Source: an uncultured Granulosicoccus sp.
Lineage (GTDB): Bacteria; Pseudomonadota; Gammaproteobacteria; Granulosicoccales; Granulosicoccaceae
Direction of reading: 5' to 3'
Assembly: GCA_947492525.1 (NCBI GenBank)
Contig: CANLNQ010000022.1
Location: 62,001-126,000 of the forward strand
Length of the DNA stretch: 64,000 nt
Below are positions 33,199-42,834 of the stretch, piece after piece. Position numbers and translations under genes: made by a program. Each line of letters begins with the position of its first letter. Position 1 is the stretch's first letter. The notes below the pieces were generated by a model that saw nothing but the letters and a program-made list of their open reading frames with translations, did not search any database and was not told the DNA's origin.

Positions 33199-35403
33199 AT
33201 GTCCTCCCATTACAGAATTCACATGCCCCTGGTGGTCAGCGGCCTGGTGCTCGGTGTCGCGACCACGACAGCAACAGCGGCAGATTATTTCGGGCGAATT
33301 GCAAGCTTCTCTGTGGCTTCCAATCTGCCGCTGGATGCAGCGGCTGACCAGGAAAGTTCTGCGGAAATCATCAGCGCATCCCAGGACGGCATGACGCTTG
33401 TCTACAGTGACAGTCCCATGGGGGGCATTGGCTTCATCGATATATCCGAGCCTTCGAATCCCGGTCCCGGCGGCTTCCTGTCGCTTGACGGAGAACCGAC
33501 ATCGGTCGTCATGGCGGGGCGTCATGCCCTGGTCGGTGTGAATACGTCGGACAGCTATATCGAACCGTCCGGCAAGCTGGTCATGGTCGATGTGGCTGCC
33601 GGCAAGATCATCAGTGAGTGTGACCTGGGAGGACAGCCCGACTCTGTTGCCTTGTCGAAAGATGGCTCCCTGCTGGCAGTGGCCATCGAGAATGAGCGTG
33701 ACGAGGACCTGAACGAGGGGGCTTTGCCTCAACTGCCTGCAGGTTATGTGAGTATCGTTCCACTGCTGGATGAAACCTTGGGGTGCAACGAATTGCGCCA
33801 GGTCAATCTGACCGGTCTCGACATGGAAGGTGCTGATGATCCAGAGCCCGAGTTCGTGGATTTCAACGAACAGAATGAGCTGGTCGTCACGCTCCAGGAG
33901 AACAATCACCTGGTGGTGATCAATGCTGTCGATGGCAGCATCATCAACGACTTCACGGCAGGTTTGGTGGATCTCGACGGTATCGATGTGAAAGAGGAGT
34001 TCGCCTTCGATTTCACGGGACGGCAAGCCGGGCGGCCCAGAGAGCCTGATGCCGTCAAGTGGCTGGACAATGAGCGACTCGTGACGGCCAATGAAGGGGA
34101 TTACAAGGGTGGGTCTCGTGGCTTCACGATCTTTTCCAAGGGCGGCGAGGTTCTGTACGAAAGTGGACTGGATCTGGAATACCGTGCCATTCAGGCAGGT
34201 CATTATCCGGAGAAGCGCAGTGCCAACAAGGGTATCGAGCCAGAGGGGCTGGAAGTTGCCACGTTCAACGGTGAAACCTTTCTCTTCGTGCTGGCCGAAA
34301 GGGCCGGCGTGGTCGGGGTCTATCGCGATACGGGTGCGGAACCCGAGTTCATACAGCTCCTGCCCGCCGGCATCGCGCCAGAGGGGGCTGTGGCGATTCC
34401 ATCTCGAAACCTGCTGGCAGTGGCCAACGAAGCGGACCTGATTGCCGATGGCGGAGCGCGCTCCCATGTCATGCTGTATGAGCGCAATCAGCCAACAGCG
34501 AATTACCCCACATTGATCTCTTCCCTGAAGGATGGCAAACCTGTGGGTTGGGGTGCGTTGTCTGGCCTGGTCGCCGACCCTGTGGCGCCCGGCATCCTCT
34601 ACGCGGTGACTGACAGTTTCTATGCCATGCAGCCACAGCTGCTGACGATCGATGCGACTGCGCAACCTGCGCGTATCACGAACGCCATGACTATCACGCG
34701 GGGTGGGAGTGCCGCGCAATTGCTTGATCTGGAAGGGGTGAGCACTGATGGAGAAGGGGGGTTCTGGCTGGCCTCGGAAGGTCGTGCTGATCGCCTGGTT
34801 CCGCACGCGATCTATCATGTCGATGGCACTGGTGAGATTCAGCAGCAGATACCGTTTCCCGCCGAGTTGCTGGCGAACCAGAAGCGTTTTGCCAGTGAGG
34901 GCATCACTCAGATTGGCAGGACCTTGTGGGTCGCCATTCAACGCAGCTGGGCGGACGATCCGGAAAACAGAGTCAAACTGCTGGCCTATGATCTCGACAA
35001 TCAGACCTGGGGTGCCGTGCATTACCCTCTGGACTCGAGTGACAAAGGTTGGGTTGGACTCTCGGAGATCACCGTCCACGACGATGTGGTCTATATTGTC
35101 GAGCGTGACAATCAGATCGCTGACAATGCGCGTATCAAGCGCTTGTACAAGGTAGCGGTCAGTGAACTCGTGCCGGCACCCCTCGGTGGCAGCTTGCCGT
35201 TGGTCAAGAAGACCCTGGCTCACGATTTCCTGCCGGATCTGCAAGCAGGCAACGGCTATGTGCTCGACAAGATCGAAGGCTTCGCGATTGACGTCAACGG
35301 TCAAGCCTTTGCCGTGACCGATAACGATGGTGTTGACGATAGCAGTGGAGAGACACAGTTCTTCGCCGTGGATATGACTCGTCAGCCTGTCGGTATCGAA
35401 TAG
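33199..35403 (+). CDS. Secreted esterase-like/phytase-like domain protein
   Basis: A 734-residue exported protein (signal peptide ending near TATAADYF). It contains two propeller-like regions: residues about 40-330 resemble a choice-of-anchor/mesenchyme-type propeller (SPMGGIGFIDISEPSNPG, GQPDSVALSKDGSLLAVAIE, WLDNERLVTANEGDYKGG), and about 400-720 match the 'esterase-like activity of phytase' family (GALSGLVADPVAPGILYAVT, DLEGVSTDGEGGFWLASEG, KIEGFAIDVNGQAFAVTDND). It may be an extracytoplasmic phosphoesterase; activity is inferred only from family. AAGGAG precedes the ATG. Confidence 0.8.
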   Translation: MSSHYRIHMPLVVSGLVLGVATTTATAADYFGRIASFSVASNLPLDAAADQESSAEIISASQDGMTLVYSDSPMGGIGFIDISEPSNPGPGGFLSLDGEPTSVVMAGRHALVGVNTSDSYIEPSGKLVMVDVAAGKIISECDLGGQPDSVALSKDGSLLAVAIENERDEDLNEGALPQLPAGYVSIVPLLDETLGCNELRQVNLTGLDMEGADDPEPEFVDFNEQNELVVTLQENNHLVVINAVDGSIINDFTAGLVDLDGIDVKEEFAFDFTGRQAGRPREPDAVKWLDNERLVTANEGDYKGGSRGFTIFSKGGEVLYESGLDLEYRAIQAGHYPEKRSANKGIEPEGLEVATFNGETFLFVLAERAGVVGVYRDTGAEPEFIQLLPAGIAPEGAVAIPSRNLLAVANEADLIADGGARSHVMLYERNQPTANYPTLISSLKDGKPVGWGALSGLVADPVAPGILYAVTDSFYAMQPQLLTIDATAQPARITNAMTITRGGSAAQLLDLEGVSTDGEGGFWLASEGRADRLVPHAIYHVDGTGEIQQQIPFPAELLANQKRFASEGITQIGRTLWVAIQRSWADDPENRVKLLAYDLDNQTWGAVHYPLDSSDKGWVGLSEITVHDDVVYIVERDNQIADNARIKRLYKVAVSELVPAPLGGSLPLVKKTLAHDFLPDLQAGNGYVLDKIEGFAIDVNGQAFAVTDNDGVDDSSGETQFFAVDMTRQPVGIE

Positions 35404-35861
35404 CTCCGAGGGTCGCCTGACGGGCAACCCGTCTCTTCGATTTTCATGCGAGAGGCGGGTTGCAGTCGGGCGAACTGGCCTCGATGCCGTCGTTTCCACG
35501 ATCTATCGAGATGTTCCTTCAGTTCACAGGATCCATTTGCCACCGGGTGAATAATTGTTGCAACGCAGCAAATTTTACAGGGGTTTGTCAATAGTGCCAA
35601 AATTGTATGGATTTTCGTATATATGCACTATATTGGGGCTATAAATCCCTGAAAGCCCCGATATGACGCGCTCTCCTGCGTAACGGTAATCTGGTTTATG
35701 ACGCAACGCAACAGAAGTAATGCCGAATTTATGCTGTTGTATTGATGCTCAATGTCGACATAATAAGCACCAGAAGCGGTTATTGATGAATCACGTAACC
35801 CCTATACCGCATCTTGCTGACAGGCACGTCGTCTGTCGGTTTTTACGTTTGGAGAGTAAGA
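35404..35861. other. 458-bp gap upstream of the DUF1127 gene
   Basis: After the terminator hairpin, an AT-rich stretch (about 35560-35650) is followed by a hairpin at 35630-35664 in which ATATTGGGGCT pairs with AGCCCCGATAT over 11 positions with one wobble. This may be a leader structure or small RNA element in front of the DUF1127 gene. No open frame here looks real. Confidence 0.45.
35424..35463 (+). terminator. 13-bp hairpin terminator after phytase-like gene
   Basis: GCAACCCGTCTCT pairs with AGAGGCGGGTTGC over 13 positions with one T-G wobble around a 14-nt loop, starting 20 bp after the stop codon. It lacks a clear T run but is the strongest structure of the region. Confidence 0.6.
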
Positions 35862-36251
35862 ATGAGTATTTTCAGCACTATCAAGAACGCGTTCGTCATG
35901 GCTTCCGTACACAACGGCAAGGTCAAGGCTCGACAAGAACTGCTGCGCATGAGTGATCGTCAACTGGCCGATTTCGGTTTTTCCAGAGAACTGCTGCTCG
36001 AAGGTGTTTCTGCATGGCCATGGCGTGAAGACAGCGATGAAATGGTCGCAGCCCAGTCCTCTGTCAACGGCAGTGCCGTCAAGCCTTCTCACGCTCGTCA
36101 GGAGATCAAGCAGGCAGTCAATGAATTGAACTCATACTCTGATCGTGAACTGGCAGAGCTGGGTGTGACTCGTCACGGCATCGAAGAAGCGGTTCGTTAT
36201 GGTCGTCCTGCTGTTGAAGGTGTGTTCGAATCACACAAGAACGCAGCGTGA
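35862..36251 (+). CDS. Tandem DUF1127 protein
   Basis: A 129-residue protein with two copies of the short Arg-rich DUF1127 motif: RQELLRMSDRQLADFGFSRE (about residues 27-46) and NELNSYSDRELAELGVTRHG (about 88-107), joined by a polar linker. Single-copy DUF1127 proteins of 40-70 residues are known as small regulatory or RNA-linked proteins that influence phosphate, carbon and nitrogen metabolism and RNA turnover in alphaproteobacteria. A double copy is less usual. GGAG precedes the ATG, and a strong terminator follows. Confidence 0.8.
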   Translation: MSIFSTIKNAFVMASVHNGKVKARQELLRMSDRQLADFGFSRELLLEGVSAWPWREDSDEMVAAQSSVNGSAVKPSHARQEIKQAVNELNSYSDRELAELGVTRHGIEEAVRYGRPAVEGVFESHKNAA

Positions 36252-36263
36252 TCCGTGGTACTG

Positions 36264-36303
36264 CATGAGGCGGCAGCAAGCCGCCTCATGTCTTGTCTGT
36301 TTT
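36264..36303 (+). terminator. Rho-independent terminator after DUF1127 gene
   Basis: CATGAGGCGGC and GCCGCCTCATG form a perfect 11-bp stem with an AGCAA loop, followed by a T-rich tract ending in TTTT. It ends the DUF1127 transcript 12 bp after the stop codon. Confidence 0.9.
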
Positions 36304-36388
36304 CCAGGGACGGAGTTGCGGTGTGAGTCCCGCCCGTGCATACGGGAGAATGAAGAAAGCCAATGCGGGTTATCCGCTTGCTTGCAAC

Positions 36389-37315
36389 TTACCGCAATGA
36401 CTGAAGCAGTACCTGCTTCCAGCGCTTGATGTCGATAGCGAAACACACGGTGGCGTTAGGCGTCTTGCCCATCACACTGTTGACATCGACCACGCTCATG
36501 CCTCTGGTGAGTTCGCTGGCAATCTCGATATCCACGTAATGCCGTGATGCCCTGGTCGCGATGTCCGGGTGCAAGGCGACAGCCATGGCGACAGGGTCGG
36601 CCAAGGCAAGGCCGGATTGGCCCTGTAGTGATCTCACAGCCTGCAATGCGGTCTGATTGCTGTCGATGGCCAGTCGGGCGCGTTCGTTGCCCAGGTCCAG
36701 AACGGACTGAATGTCGTCATCATCGAGCGTGGCATCCCCACAGCTCAGTTCCCAGCCGATCAGCGTCAGGTTCATGCCCGAGTGCATCACACGGCTGGCC
36801 GCTTCGGGATCGCACCAGAAATTGTATTCTGCAGCCGGCGTGACGTTGCCGAGAGTTGCGGCTGCACCGCCCATCACATAACAGTGTCTGACCCACTGAG
36901 CCAACTGCGGCTCGATGGCCAGCGCCGTCGCGATATTGGTGAGCGGACCAAGCGTGACAAGGTCTATCTCGCCAGGTTCCCGTCTGAATCGATCGAGAAG
37001 GGCGTCCACGGCATGTTGGCTCTGCGCGTGCATGGCCGGTGCGGGGTAGTTCTGGTCGCTCATGCCATCCTGGCCATGAAACCATTCGGCTGTGCTGGCC
37101 TTGCGCAACAGCGGGCGATCACAACCTTCGTAAACCGGCAGGTTCGTCCCGCAGAGTTGCAGGGTGTAGCGAGCGTTGAGGCTGCCCTGAGCTACCGTGA
37201 CATTGCCAGCCACGATAGTCAGGGCTTCGAGCTGAACATGCTCGGCGGCGACTGCCATCATGATGGCTACCGCATCATCAGATGCGGTATCCGTGTCGAT
37301 GATCAGTCGTCGCAT
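36389..37315 (-). CDS. Nucleoside hydrolase (IunH family)
   Basis: A 308-residue ribonucleoside hydrolase. The N-terminal Ca-binding motif is DTDTASDDAVA (DTDxxxDD), followed by VAGNVTVAQG; the ligand region NFWCDPEAA is also present. It cleaves nucleosides to base and ribose in salvage. It starts 18 bp after the cysNC stop on the same strand, so it may be read through from the sulfate activation genes, although a functional link is not evident. Confidence 0.93.
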   Translation of the reverse strand: MRRLIIDTDTASDDAVAIMMAVAAEHVQLEALTIVAGNVTVAQGSLNARYTLQLCGTNLPVYEGCDRPLLRKASTAEWFHGQDGMSDQNYPAPAMHAQSQHAVDALLDRFRREPGEIDLVTLGPLTNIATALAIEPQLAQWVRHCYVMGGAAATLGNVTPAAEYNFWCDPEAASRVMHSGMNLTLIGWELSCGDATLDDDDIQSVLDLGNERARLAIDSNQTALQAVRSLQGQSGLALADPVAMAVALHPDIATRASRHYVDIEIASELTRGMSVVDVNSVMGKTPNATVCFAIDIKRWKQVLLQSLR

Positions 37316-37333
37316 GTCACTCCAGTAAGCCGT

Positions 37334-39250
37334 TTACTCCGGGGGGCTCAAGATACCACGACGTCGCAGTTCTGCGATCACTCGTTCGGCTGCCTGTTCA
37401 GCACTGAGTGTGGACGTATCGATCATGATCTCGGGCTTCTCGGGTGGCTCGTAAGGCGAATCGATACCCGTGAAGTTGCTCAGCTCGCCGCGGCGTGCCT
37501 TCTTGTACAGGCCCTTGGGGTCACGATCTTCCGCGATCTTCAGCGGCGTATCCACATGCACTTCGATGAATTCATCGTCATCCACCAGTGAGCGGGCCAG
37601 GGCGCGCTCTGATCTGAATGGAGAGATGAAAGCTGTCAGCACGATCAATCCAGAGTCCACCATCAGGCCGGCAACTTCACCGATTCGGCGTATGTTCTCG
37701 ACTCGGTCCGCATCGGTGAAGCCCAGATCCCGGTTGAGGCCGTGACGAACATTGTCGCCATCGAGCAGATAGGTATGATGCCCCTTGGCGGTCAGCTGTT
37801 TTTCCACCAGGTTGGCCACGGTGGACTTGCCTGCACCAGACAGACCGGTGAACCAGACGACCGCGGGCTTCTGGCCTTTGAGCTGACCACGTACCTTCTT
37901 GTCGACATCGGTTGCCTGCAGGTGGATGTTGTCGGCACGGCGCAGCGAAAAGTTCAGCATGCCGGCGCCCACGGTTGTATTGTTCATCCGGTCGATCAGG
38001 ATGAAGCTGCCCATCTCGCGATTGGTCTTGTACGGGTCGAATGCCATGGGCTGGTCAGTGCTGATGTTGCACACGCCGATGGCGTTGAGTTGCAATTGCG
38101 TGGCAGCACTTTCTTCCAGAGTATTCACGTTGACCTGGTGCTTGATGGTCGTGACCGTGGCATTGACGGTCTTGGTGCCCATCTTCAACAGATACGGACG
38201 CCCGGGCAACAGGGGTTCGTCATGCATCCAGACGATCGTGGTCTCGAACTGATCGGCGATGCTGGCCGGTTCGTCGCCGGCGGAAATGACATCACCGCGA
38301 GAGGCGTCGACTTCATCGGTCAGAGTCAAGGTGACGGACTGGCCTGACACGGCTTCATCCAGATCGCCGTCCATGGTCACGATGCGAGCAATCTGGCTCA
38401 TGCGACCCGATGGCTGGATGCGGATGGCATCACCCGTGGCGACACGCCCACCCACGATGGTTCCGGCATAACCGCGAAAGTCCAGTGACGGACGGTTCAC
38501 CCATTGGACCGGCATGCGAAAAGCGCCCTGCTGGCGACGTTCGTTGTCGATCTTCACGGTCTCGAGCCACGACAGCAGGGTGGTGCCGTGGTACCAGGGC
38601 ATGTTGTTGCTCGGTTCGGTGATGTTGTCACCGGCCAGTGCCGACATGGGGATGGCCGTGATGTTCTCGATATCCAGGGATTTTGCGAATTCGGCGTACT
38701 CTTCGGTAATCGCATCGAACACCGATTCGTCGTATTCCATCAGGTCCATCTTGTTGACGGCCAATACCACATTGCGTATGCCAAGCAGCGATACCAGATA
38801 GCTGTGCCGACGGGTCTGGGTCAGCAGGCCGGCGCGCGCATCGCACAGAATGACAGCGACATCTGCGGTGGATGCGCCGGTGACCATATTGCGGGTGTAC
38901 TGCTCATGCCCCGGTGTGTCGGCCACGATGAACTTGCGACTGTCAGTGGAGAAGAAGCGGTAGGCAACATCGATGGTAATACCCTGTTCACGTTCGGCGG
39001 CCAAGCCATCGACGAGCAGTGCGAAGTCGATGTTCTTGCCTTGTGTTCCCCATTTCTTCGAATCACTGGTTACGGTATCCAGCTGATCCTCGAACAGGGT
39101 CTTGGACTCATAGAGCAGTCGGCCGATCAGTGTGCTTTTTCCATCATCCACGCTGCCGCAGGTAATGAAGCGCAGCAGGCTCTTGTGTTCGTGACGGTCC
39201 AGGTAGGCACTGATGTCATTGGCGATCAGCGCATCGGATTCAGCTTGCAT
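37334..39250 (-). CDS. cysNC: Bifunctional sulfate adenylyltransferase subunit 1 / APS kinase
   Basis: A 638-residue fusion. Residues about 1-430 are CysN, an EF-Tu-like GTPase ([31 protein letters not shown]) that activates CysD. Residues about 445-638 are the APS kinase CysC (Walker [39 protein letters not shown]). Together they convert sulfate to APS and then PAPS. The start overlaps the cysD stop as TGATG, giving translational coupling. Output PAPS feeds reductive assimilation or sulfotransferases. Confidence 0.98.
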   Translation of the reverse strand: MQAESDALIANDISAYLDRHEHKSLLRFITCGSVDDGKSTLIGRLLYESKTLFEDQLDTVTSDSKKWGTQGKNIDFALLVDGLAAEREQGITIDVAYRFFSTDSRKFIVADTPGHEQYTRNMVTGASTADVAVILCDARAGLLTQTRRHSYLVSLLGIRNVVLAVNKMDLMEYDESVFDAITEEYAEFAKSLDIENITAIPMSALAGDNITEPSNNMPWYHGTTLLSWLETVKIDNERRQQGAFRMPVQWVNRPSLDFRGYAGTIVGGRVATGDAIRIQPSGRMSQIARIVTMDGDLDEAVSGQSVTLTLTDEVDASRGDVISAGDEPASIADQFETTIVWMHDEPLLPGRPYLLKMGTKTVNATVTTIKHQVNVNTLEESAATQLQLNAIGVCNISTDQPMAFDPYKTNREMGSFILIDRMNNTTVGAGMLNFSLRRADNIHLQATDVDKKVRGQLKGQKPAVVWFTGLSGAGKSTVANLVEKQLTAKGHHTYLLDGDNVRHGLNRDLGFTDADRVENIRRIGEVAGLMVDSGLIVLTAFISPFRSERALARSLVDDDEFIEVHVDTPLKIAEDRDPKGLYKKARRGELSNFTGIDSPYEPPEKPEIMIDTSTLSAEQAAERVIAELRRRGILSPPE

Positions 39251-41166
39251 CAGAAGTAGCCCTCTTGCTTTTTCTTTTCCATGGAGGCGGCGGAATCGTG
39301 ATCGATCATGCGGCCCTGGCGTTCGGAGGTGCGCGTCAGCAGCATCTCCTGGATGATTTCTTCGAGTGTGGTTGCCGTTGATTCGACAGCACCGGTCAGC
39401 GGGTAGCAGCCCAGAGTACGGAAGCGGACATTGCGCATTTCCGGAACCTCGCCCGGTTGCATGGGCATGCGATCATCATCGACCATGATCAAGGTGCCGT
39501 CACGATTCACCACCGGGCGCTCGGCAGCCAGATACAAGGGCACGATCGGGATGTTCTCCCGGTGGATGTACTGCCAGATATCCAGTTCCGTCCAGTTGGA
39601 GATGGGGAATACCCGGATGGATTCGTCCTGCTTCTTGCGTGCGTTGTACAGGCTCCACAACTCCGGACGCTGATTCTTGGCATCCCAGCGGTGTTGTGCG
39701 CTACGGAACGAGAACACGCGCTCCTTGGCGCGGGATTTTTCCTCGTCTCGTCGAGCGCCACCGAAGGCGATGTCGAACCGATGTTCATCCAGTGCCTGCT
39801 TCAGGCCCTGTGTCTTCATGATGTCGGTGTGCAGGGCCGAGCCGTGAGTGAAGGGGTTTACCTTCTGCGCCAGGCCTTCCGGGTTGATGTGTGTCAGCAG
39901 CTCCATGCCGTATTCCTTGACGATGGAGTCGCGGAACTCGTACATCGCCTTGAACTTCCAGCCTGTATCCACGTGAAGCAGTGGGAAAGGCGGTACCGCC
40001 GGGAAGAAGGCCTTGCGTGCCAGGTGCAGCATGACGGCGCTGTCCTTGCCGATGGAGTAGAGCATGACCGGATTGTCGGCCTCTGCGACGACTTCTCGCA
40101 TGATGTGGATGCTCTCGGCCTCCAGTCTCTGCAAGTGGGTCAGAGTCCGGGTCGAGCTCGCCTTGCCGCTGGGCGCGGCGGGCGATTCAGCAGTTTGCTG
40201 TTCGCTGGGTGTTGTCATGATCGGGTTCACCTGTTTGGTCAGGGGGAGAGAGTGGTTTGAATGAATCGGGTGGCGGCGCGCTGGCTTGTCAAGGCTGCGG
40301 GACGGTATCGATGCTGCGGGTGGTCCGGTTGCCGATGTACGGGCACGGGTCATGCCCTTTGCGGGACTGTTGACACCTGTTGGGTAGCGATCGCTCGGAT
40401 CCGGCACGATCAGCGTCTCGGTGTTGCTGGTCTGTAGCCAGGGTCCCAGCAGGCTGTCGCGGCTGATGTGTTCACCCGGTAGTACCAGTGCGATACCGTC
40501 CGGATGCTGCTGATCAAGCGTGGCGCGCAGAGACTGCAGAAAGTGCAGGTAGTGCATGGCCTTGGGGATTCCCACGCTCAGGCACCAGTAGGCGTGGCCA
40601 CGAAGGTCATGTGCATACAGCTGGTATCGATCGGCATCCAGCTTGCGGCTGCCGATCCAGTAGACGGGAGTGCCACGGCGCCGTGCGCGCCGGCAGAAAC
40701 GTTCATGCGCAGGCCGCCAGTCAACGTTCTGCTTGTCGTTCATCAATCGACGATAACGACTGCCGGGCTGCAGGGACCATTTGTTCAGCCAGCTCAGTAC
40801 CGTGGAGCGGCTCACTTTCAGTGATCGAGACTCGAGCCACTGGCTCACCCGCTCACTGCTCCAGGGAGCAATGGGGTGATGCCCCGATTCCGGCCTCGAA
40901 GTTGCAGCATTCAACAGATCCAGGTGCAGGCTGGACAAATCGGCGACGGCGCTGTCGGCTCTGGGGCGTCCGCGGGGTCCGACATCGACCGCCTCCCAGC
41001 CGCCTTCGCGGTAGGCCTTGACGGCGGCAATGATGGTCGGGACGCTGAGTCCGACGGTCTTCTGTGTCTCTGCAAGCGTATTGCCAGCCAGACGCAGTTC
41101 CACGGCCTGACGCCGCAGGGCATTCAGTGTGGTAACGGATTGGCGACTGGAATCTTGAGACGGCAC
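39250..41166 (-). CDS. cysD: IS630-transposase-like domain fused to CysD (sulfate adenylyltransferase subunit 2)
   Basis: One uninterrupted 638-codon frame. Residues 317-638 are a normal CysD ([15 protein letters not shown]-loop SIGKDS at 371-376, [36 protein letters not shown]). Residues 1-262 resemble an IS630-family transposase: HTH at about 14-52 ([20 protein letters not shown]), the wing GPRGRPR, a second winged helix at about 100-135 ([20 protein letters not shown]), then an RNase-H-like part at 165-262. The catalytic acids appear lost: [14 protein letters not shown] and VPDPSDRYP stand where D, D and E are expected. Residues 263-316 are a low-complexity linker. GTG start at 41166. An internal ATG at 40218 with AGGTGA upstream could yield free CysD, so two products are possible. 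Confidence 0.85.
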   Translation of the reverse strand: MPSQDSSRQSVTTLNALRRQAVELRLAGNTLAETQKTVGLSVPTIIAAVKAYREGGWEAVDVGPRGRPRADSAVADLSSLHLDLLNAATSRPESGHHPIAPWSSERVSQWLESRSLKVSRSTVLSWLNKWSLQPGSRYRRLMNDKQNVDWRPAHERFCRRARRRGTPVYWIGSRKLDADRYQLYAHDLRGHAYWCLSVGIPKAMHYLHFLQSLRATLDQQHPDGIALVLPGEHISRDSLLGPWLQTSNTETLIVPDPSDRYPTGVNSPAKGMTRARTSATGPPAASIPSRSLDKPARRHPIHSNHSLPLTKQVNPIMTTPSEQQTAESPAAPSGKASSTRTLTHLQRLEAESIHIMREVVAEADNPVMLYSIGKDSAVMLHLARKAFFPAVPPFPLLHVDTGWKFKAMYEFRDSIVKEYGMELLTHINPEGLAQKVNPFTHGSALHTDIMKTQGLKQALDEHRFDIAFGGARRDEEKSRAKERVFSFRSAQHRWDAKNQRPELWSLYNARKKQDESIRVFPISNWTELDIWQYIHRENIPIVPLYLAAERPVVNRDGTLIMVDDDRMPMQPGEVPEMRNVRFRTLGCYPLTGAVESTATTLEEIIQEMLLTRTSERQGRMIDHDSAASMEKKKQEGYF

Positions 41167-41177
41167 GACTTGTAGCT

Positions 41178-41252
41178 ATAAAAGTTTAAAATTCGATTTG
41201 AATTGTAGTTTGCATTGTTCATGCCGTTAATTGTGTTTTTTAAAACTTTTAT
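41178..41252. promoter_or_regulatory. Inverted repeat bracketing the cysD-fusion promoter
   Basis: ATAAAAGTTTAAAA at 41178-41191 is the inverse of TTTTAAAACTTTTAT at 41238-41252 apart from one inserted base. The arms are 46 bp apart and start 12 bp upstream of the fusion GTG. On the minus strand, a promoter lies between them: -35 TTAACG (41230-41225), 17-bp spacer, -10 TACAAT (41207-41202). The arms therefore flank the promoter on both sides, as expected for an autoregulatory operator or remnant transposon ends. Promoter calls are by eye. Confidence 0.65.
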
Positions 41253-41280
41253 GGTCCGAGTGACAGTCGACATGGTCCGA
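41251..41280. repeat. Direct repeat ATGGTCCGA, 21-bp period
   Basis: ATGGTCCGA occurs at 41251-41259 and 41272-41280, two helical turns apart, directly next to the right arm of the inverted repeat. It may be a second protein-binding site in the cysD-miaB gap. The rest of the 309-bp gap (41167-41475) holds the miaB promoter region and no gene. Confidence 0.6.
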
Positions 41281-41475
41281 CCCCGCCGACGGTTCTTTTT
41301 CCATGAGTAACAGGCTGCTGTCGTGCGTGGCGACCGCTTGACAGGCGAGCTCTGTGTTTTATTGCCGATATTTCATGTGCGAGCGGGCGCTGTTTCAGGC
41401 GCAGCCGTTATTCCAGTCCGACGGTAAAATGAACAGGAGCGTATACTTGACGTTTTGGCGTTTTCCGTACATTTC

Positions 41476-42834
41476 ATGACTCGAAAGGTATTCATCAAGA
41501 CACACGGCTGTCAGATGAACGAATACGACTCGGCGAAGATGCTCGATGTGCTGGCTCAGGATGGGCCGGTAGAGGCGACTTCCGATCCGGCCGAGGCCGA
41601 CGTTCTATTGCTCAACACCTGTTCCATTCGCGAGAAGGCACAGGAAAAGGTGTTCTCCGAGCTGGGGCGCTGGCGCCCTCTGAAGGAGGCTCGCGAAGGC
41701 GTGGTCATCGGCGTGGGTGGCTGTGTGGCCAGTCAGGAAGGCGATGCCATCAATCAACGAGCACCGTATGTCGATGTCGTTTTCGGGCCGCAGACATTGC
41801 ACCGCTTGCCCGAACTGCTCGAAAAGAGTCGCAGTGACAAGCAATCTGTGGTGGATATCAGCTTTCCGGAAATCGAGAAGTTCGATCGCCTGCCGGAACC
41901 CAAGGCCGACGGGCCGACAGCGTTTGTCTCCATCATCGAAGGGTGCAGCAAGTACTGCAGTTTCTGTGTCGTGCCCTATACCCGGGGAGAAGAGATCAGC
42001 CGGCCACTGGACGATGTCATTGATGAAGTGATGTCTCTGGCAGAGCAGGGTGTGCGCGAGATTCATCTGCTGGGCCAGAACGTCAATGCCTATCGAGGCC
42101 CGATGCATGAGGGCGGTACGGCCGATCTGGCCTTGCTCATCCGCTACGTTGCGGCTGTCGAAGGTGTCGAGCGAATCCGCTTCACGACCTCGCATCCTGT
42201 GGAGTTCAGCGACTCTCTGATCGAGGCATACGCCACCGTACCCGAACTGGTCAGTTTTCTGCACCTGCCCGTTCAAAGTGGTTCCGACCGCATTCTCGCT
42301 GCGATGAAGCGCGGACACACGGCTATTGAATACAAGTCCAGAATCCGCAAGCTGATGCAGGCACGACCTGATCTGACCCTGTCGTCCGATTTCATTGTCG
42401 GCTTCCCCGGGGAGACGGAAAAGGACTTCGAAGACACGATGAAGCTCATCGAGACCATCGGCTTCGACCATTCCTACAGTTTCATCTACAGTGCGCGTCC
42501 GGGAACCCCGGCTGCCTCACTGGAAGATGACACGCCCATGGCGGTCAAGAAAGAGCGTCTGGCACGTCTGCAGGCTCTGATCACCCGCCAGGCTGCAGCC
42601 ATCAGTCAGCAAATGGTGGGCAGTGTGCAACGCGTGCTGGTTGATCGACCTGCCCGGAAGGATCCGCGCGAGATCAGTGGCCGCACGGAGAACAATCGGG
42701 TGGTGAACTTTGCCGGAGATGCAAGTCTGATCGGCAAGTTCGTGGATGTACGCATTACCGAGGCGCTGCCCAATTCGTTGCGCGGTGAGTTTGTTGAAGT
42801 GGCTGAGCCTGCGATTGCTGCATGTCAAAACTAG
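41476..42834 (+). CDS. miaB: tRNA-2-methylthio-N6-dimethylallyladenosine synthase
   Basis: A 452-residue radical-SAM methylthiotransferase. The first [4Fe-4S] cluster cysteines are in [23 protein letters not shown] and VGGCVA; the radical SAM triad is CSKYCSFC; the C-terminal TRAM domain ends the protein. It methylthiolates i6A37 in tRNA using two SAM molecules. ATG at 41476 begins at the family N-terminus [11 protein letters not shown]; the TTG at 41455 would add seven residues. It heads the conserved miaB-ybeZ-ybeY-corC-lnt operon. Confidence 0.98.
   Translation: MTRKVFIKTHGCQMNEYDSAKMLDVLAQDGPVEATSDPAEADVLLLNTCSIREKAQEKVFSELGRWRPLKEAREGVVIGVGGCVASQEGDAINQRAPYVDVVFGPQTLHRLPELLEKSRSDKQSVVDISFPEIEKFDRLPEPKADGPTAFVSIIEGCSKYCSFCVVPYTRGEEISRPLDDVIDEVMSLAEQGVREIHLLGQNVNAYRGPMHEGGTADLALLIRYVAAVEGVERIRFTTSHPVEFSDSLIEAYATVPELVSFLHLPVQSGSDRILAAMKRGHTAIEYKSRIRKLMQARPDLTLSSDFIVGFPGETEKDFEDTMKLIETIGFDHSYSFIYSARPGTPAASLEDDTPMAVKKERLARLQALITRQAAAISQQMVGSVQRVLVDRPARKDPREISGRTENNRVVNFAGDASLIGKFVDVRITEALPNSLRGEFVEVAEPAIAACQN

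Noticed and set aside
33196-35499. 767-residue open frame antisense to the phytase-like gene
   Set aside because: It is a shadow frame: the plus-strand gene has a signal peptide, ribosome site and family motifs, while the antisense translation has no recognisable domain and a composition typical of GC-rich antisense frames.
39250-41166. Intact IS630 insertion sequence in cysD
   Set aside because: No terminal repeats flank both ends of the transposase-like part, no TA target duplication was seen, the catalytic acids are missing, and the frame continues into CysD.
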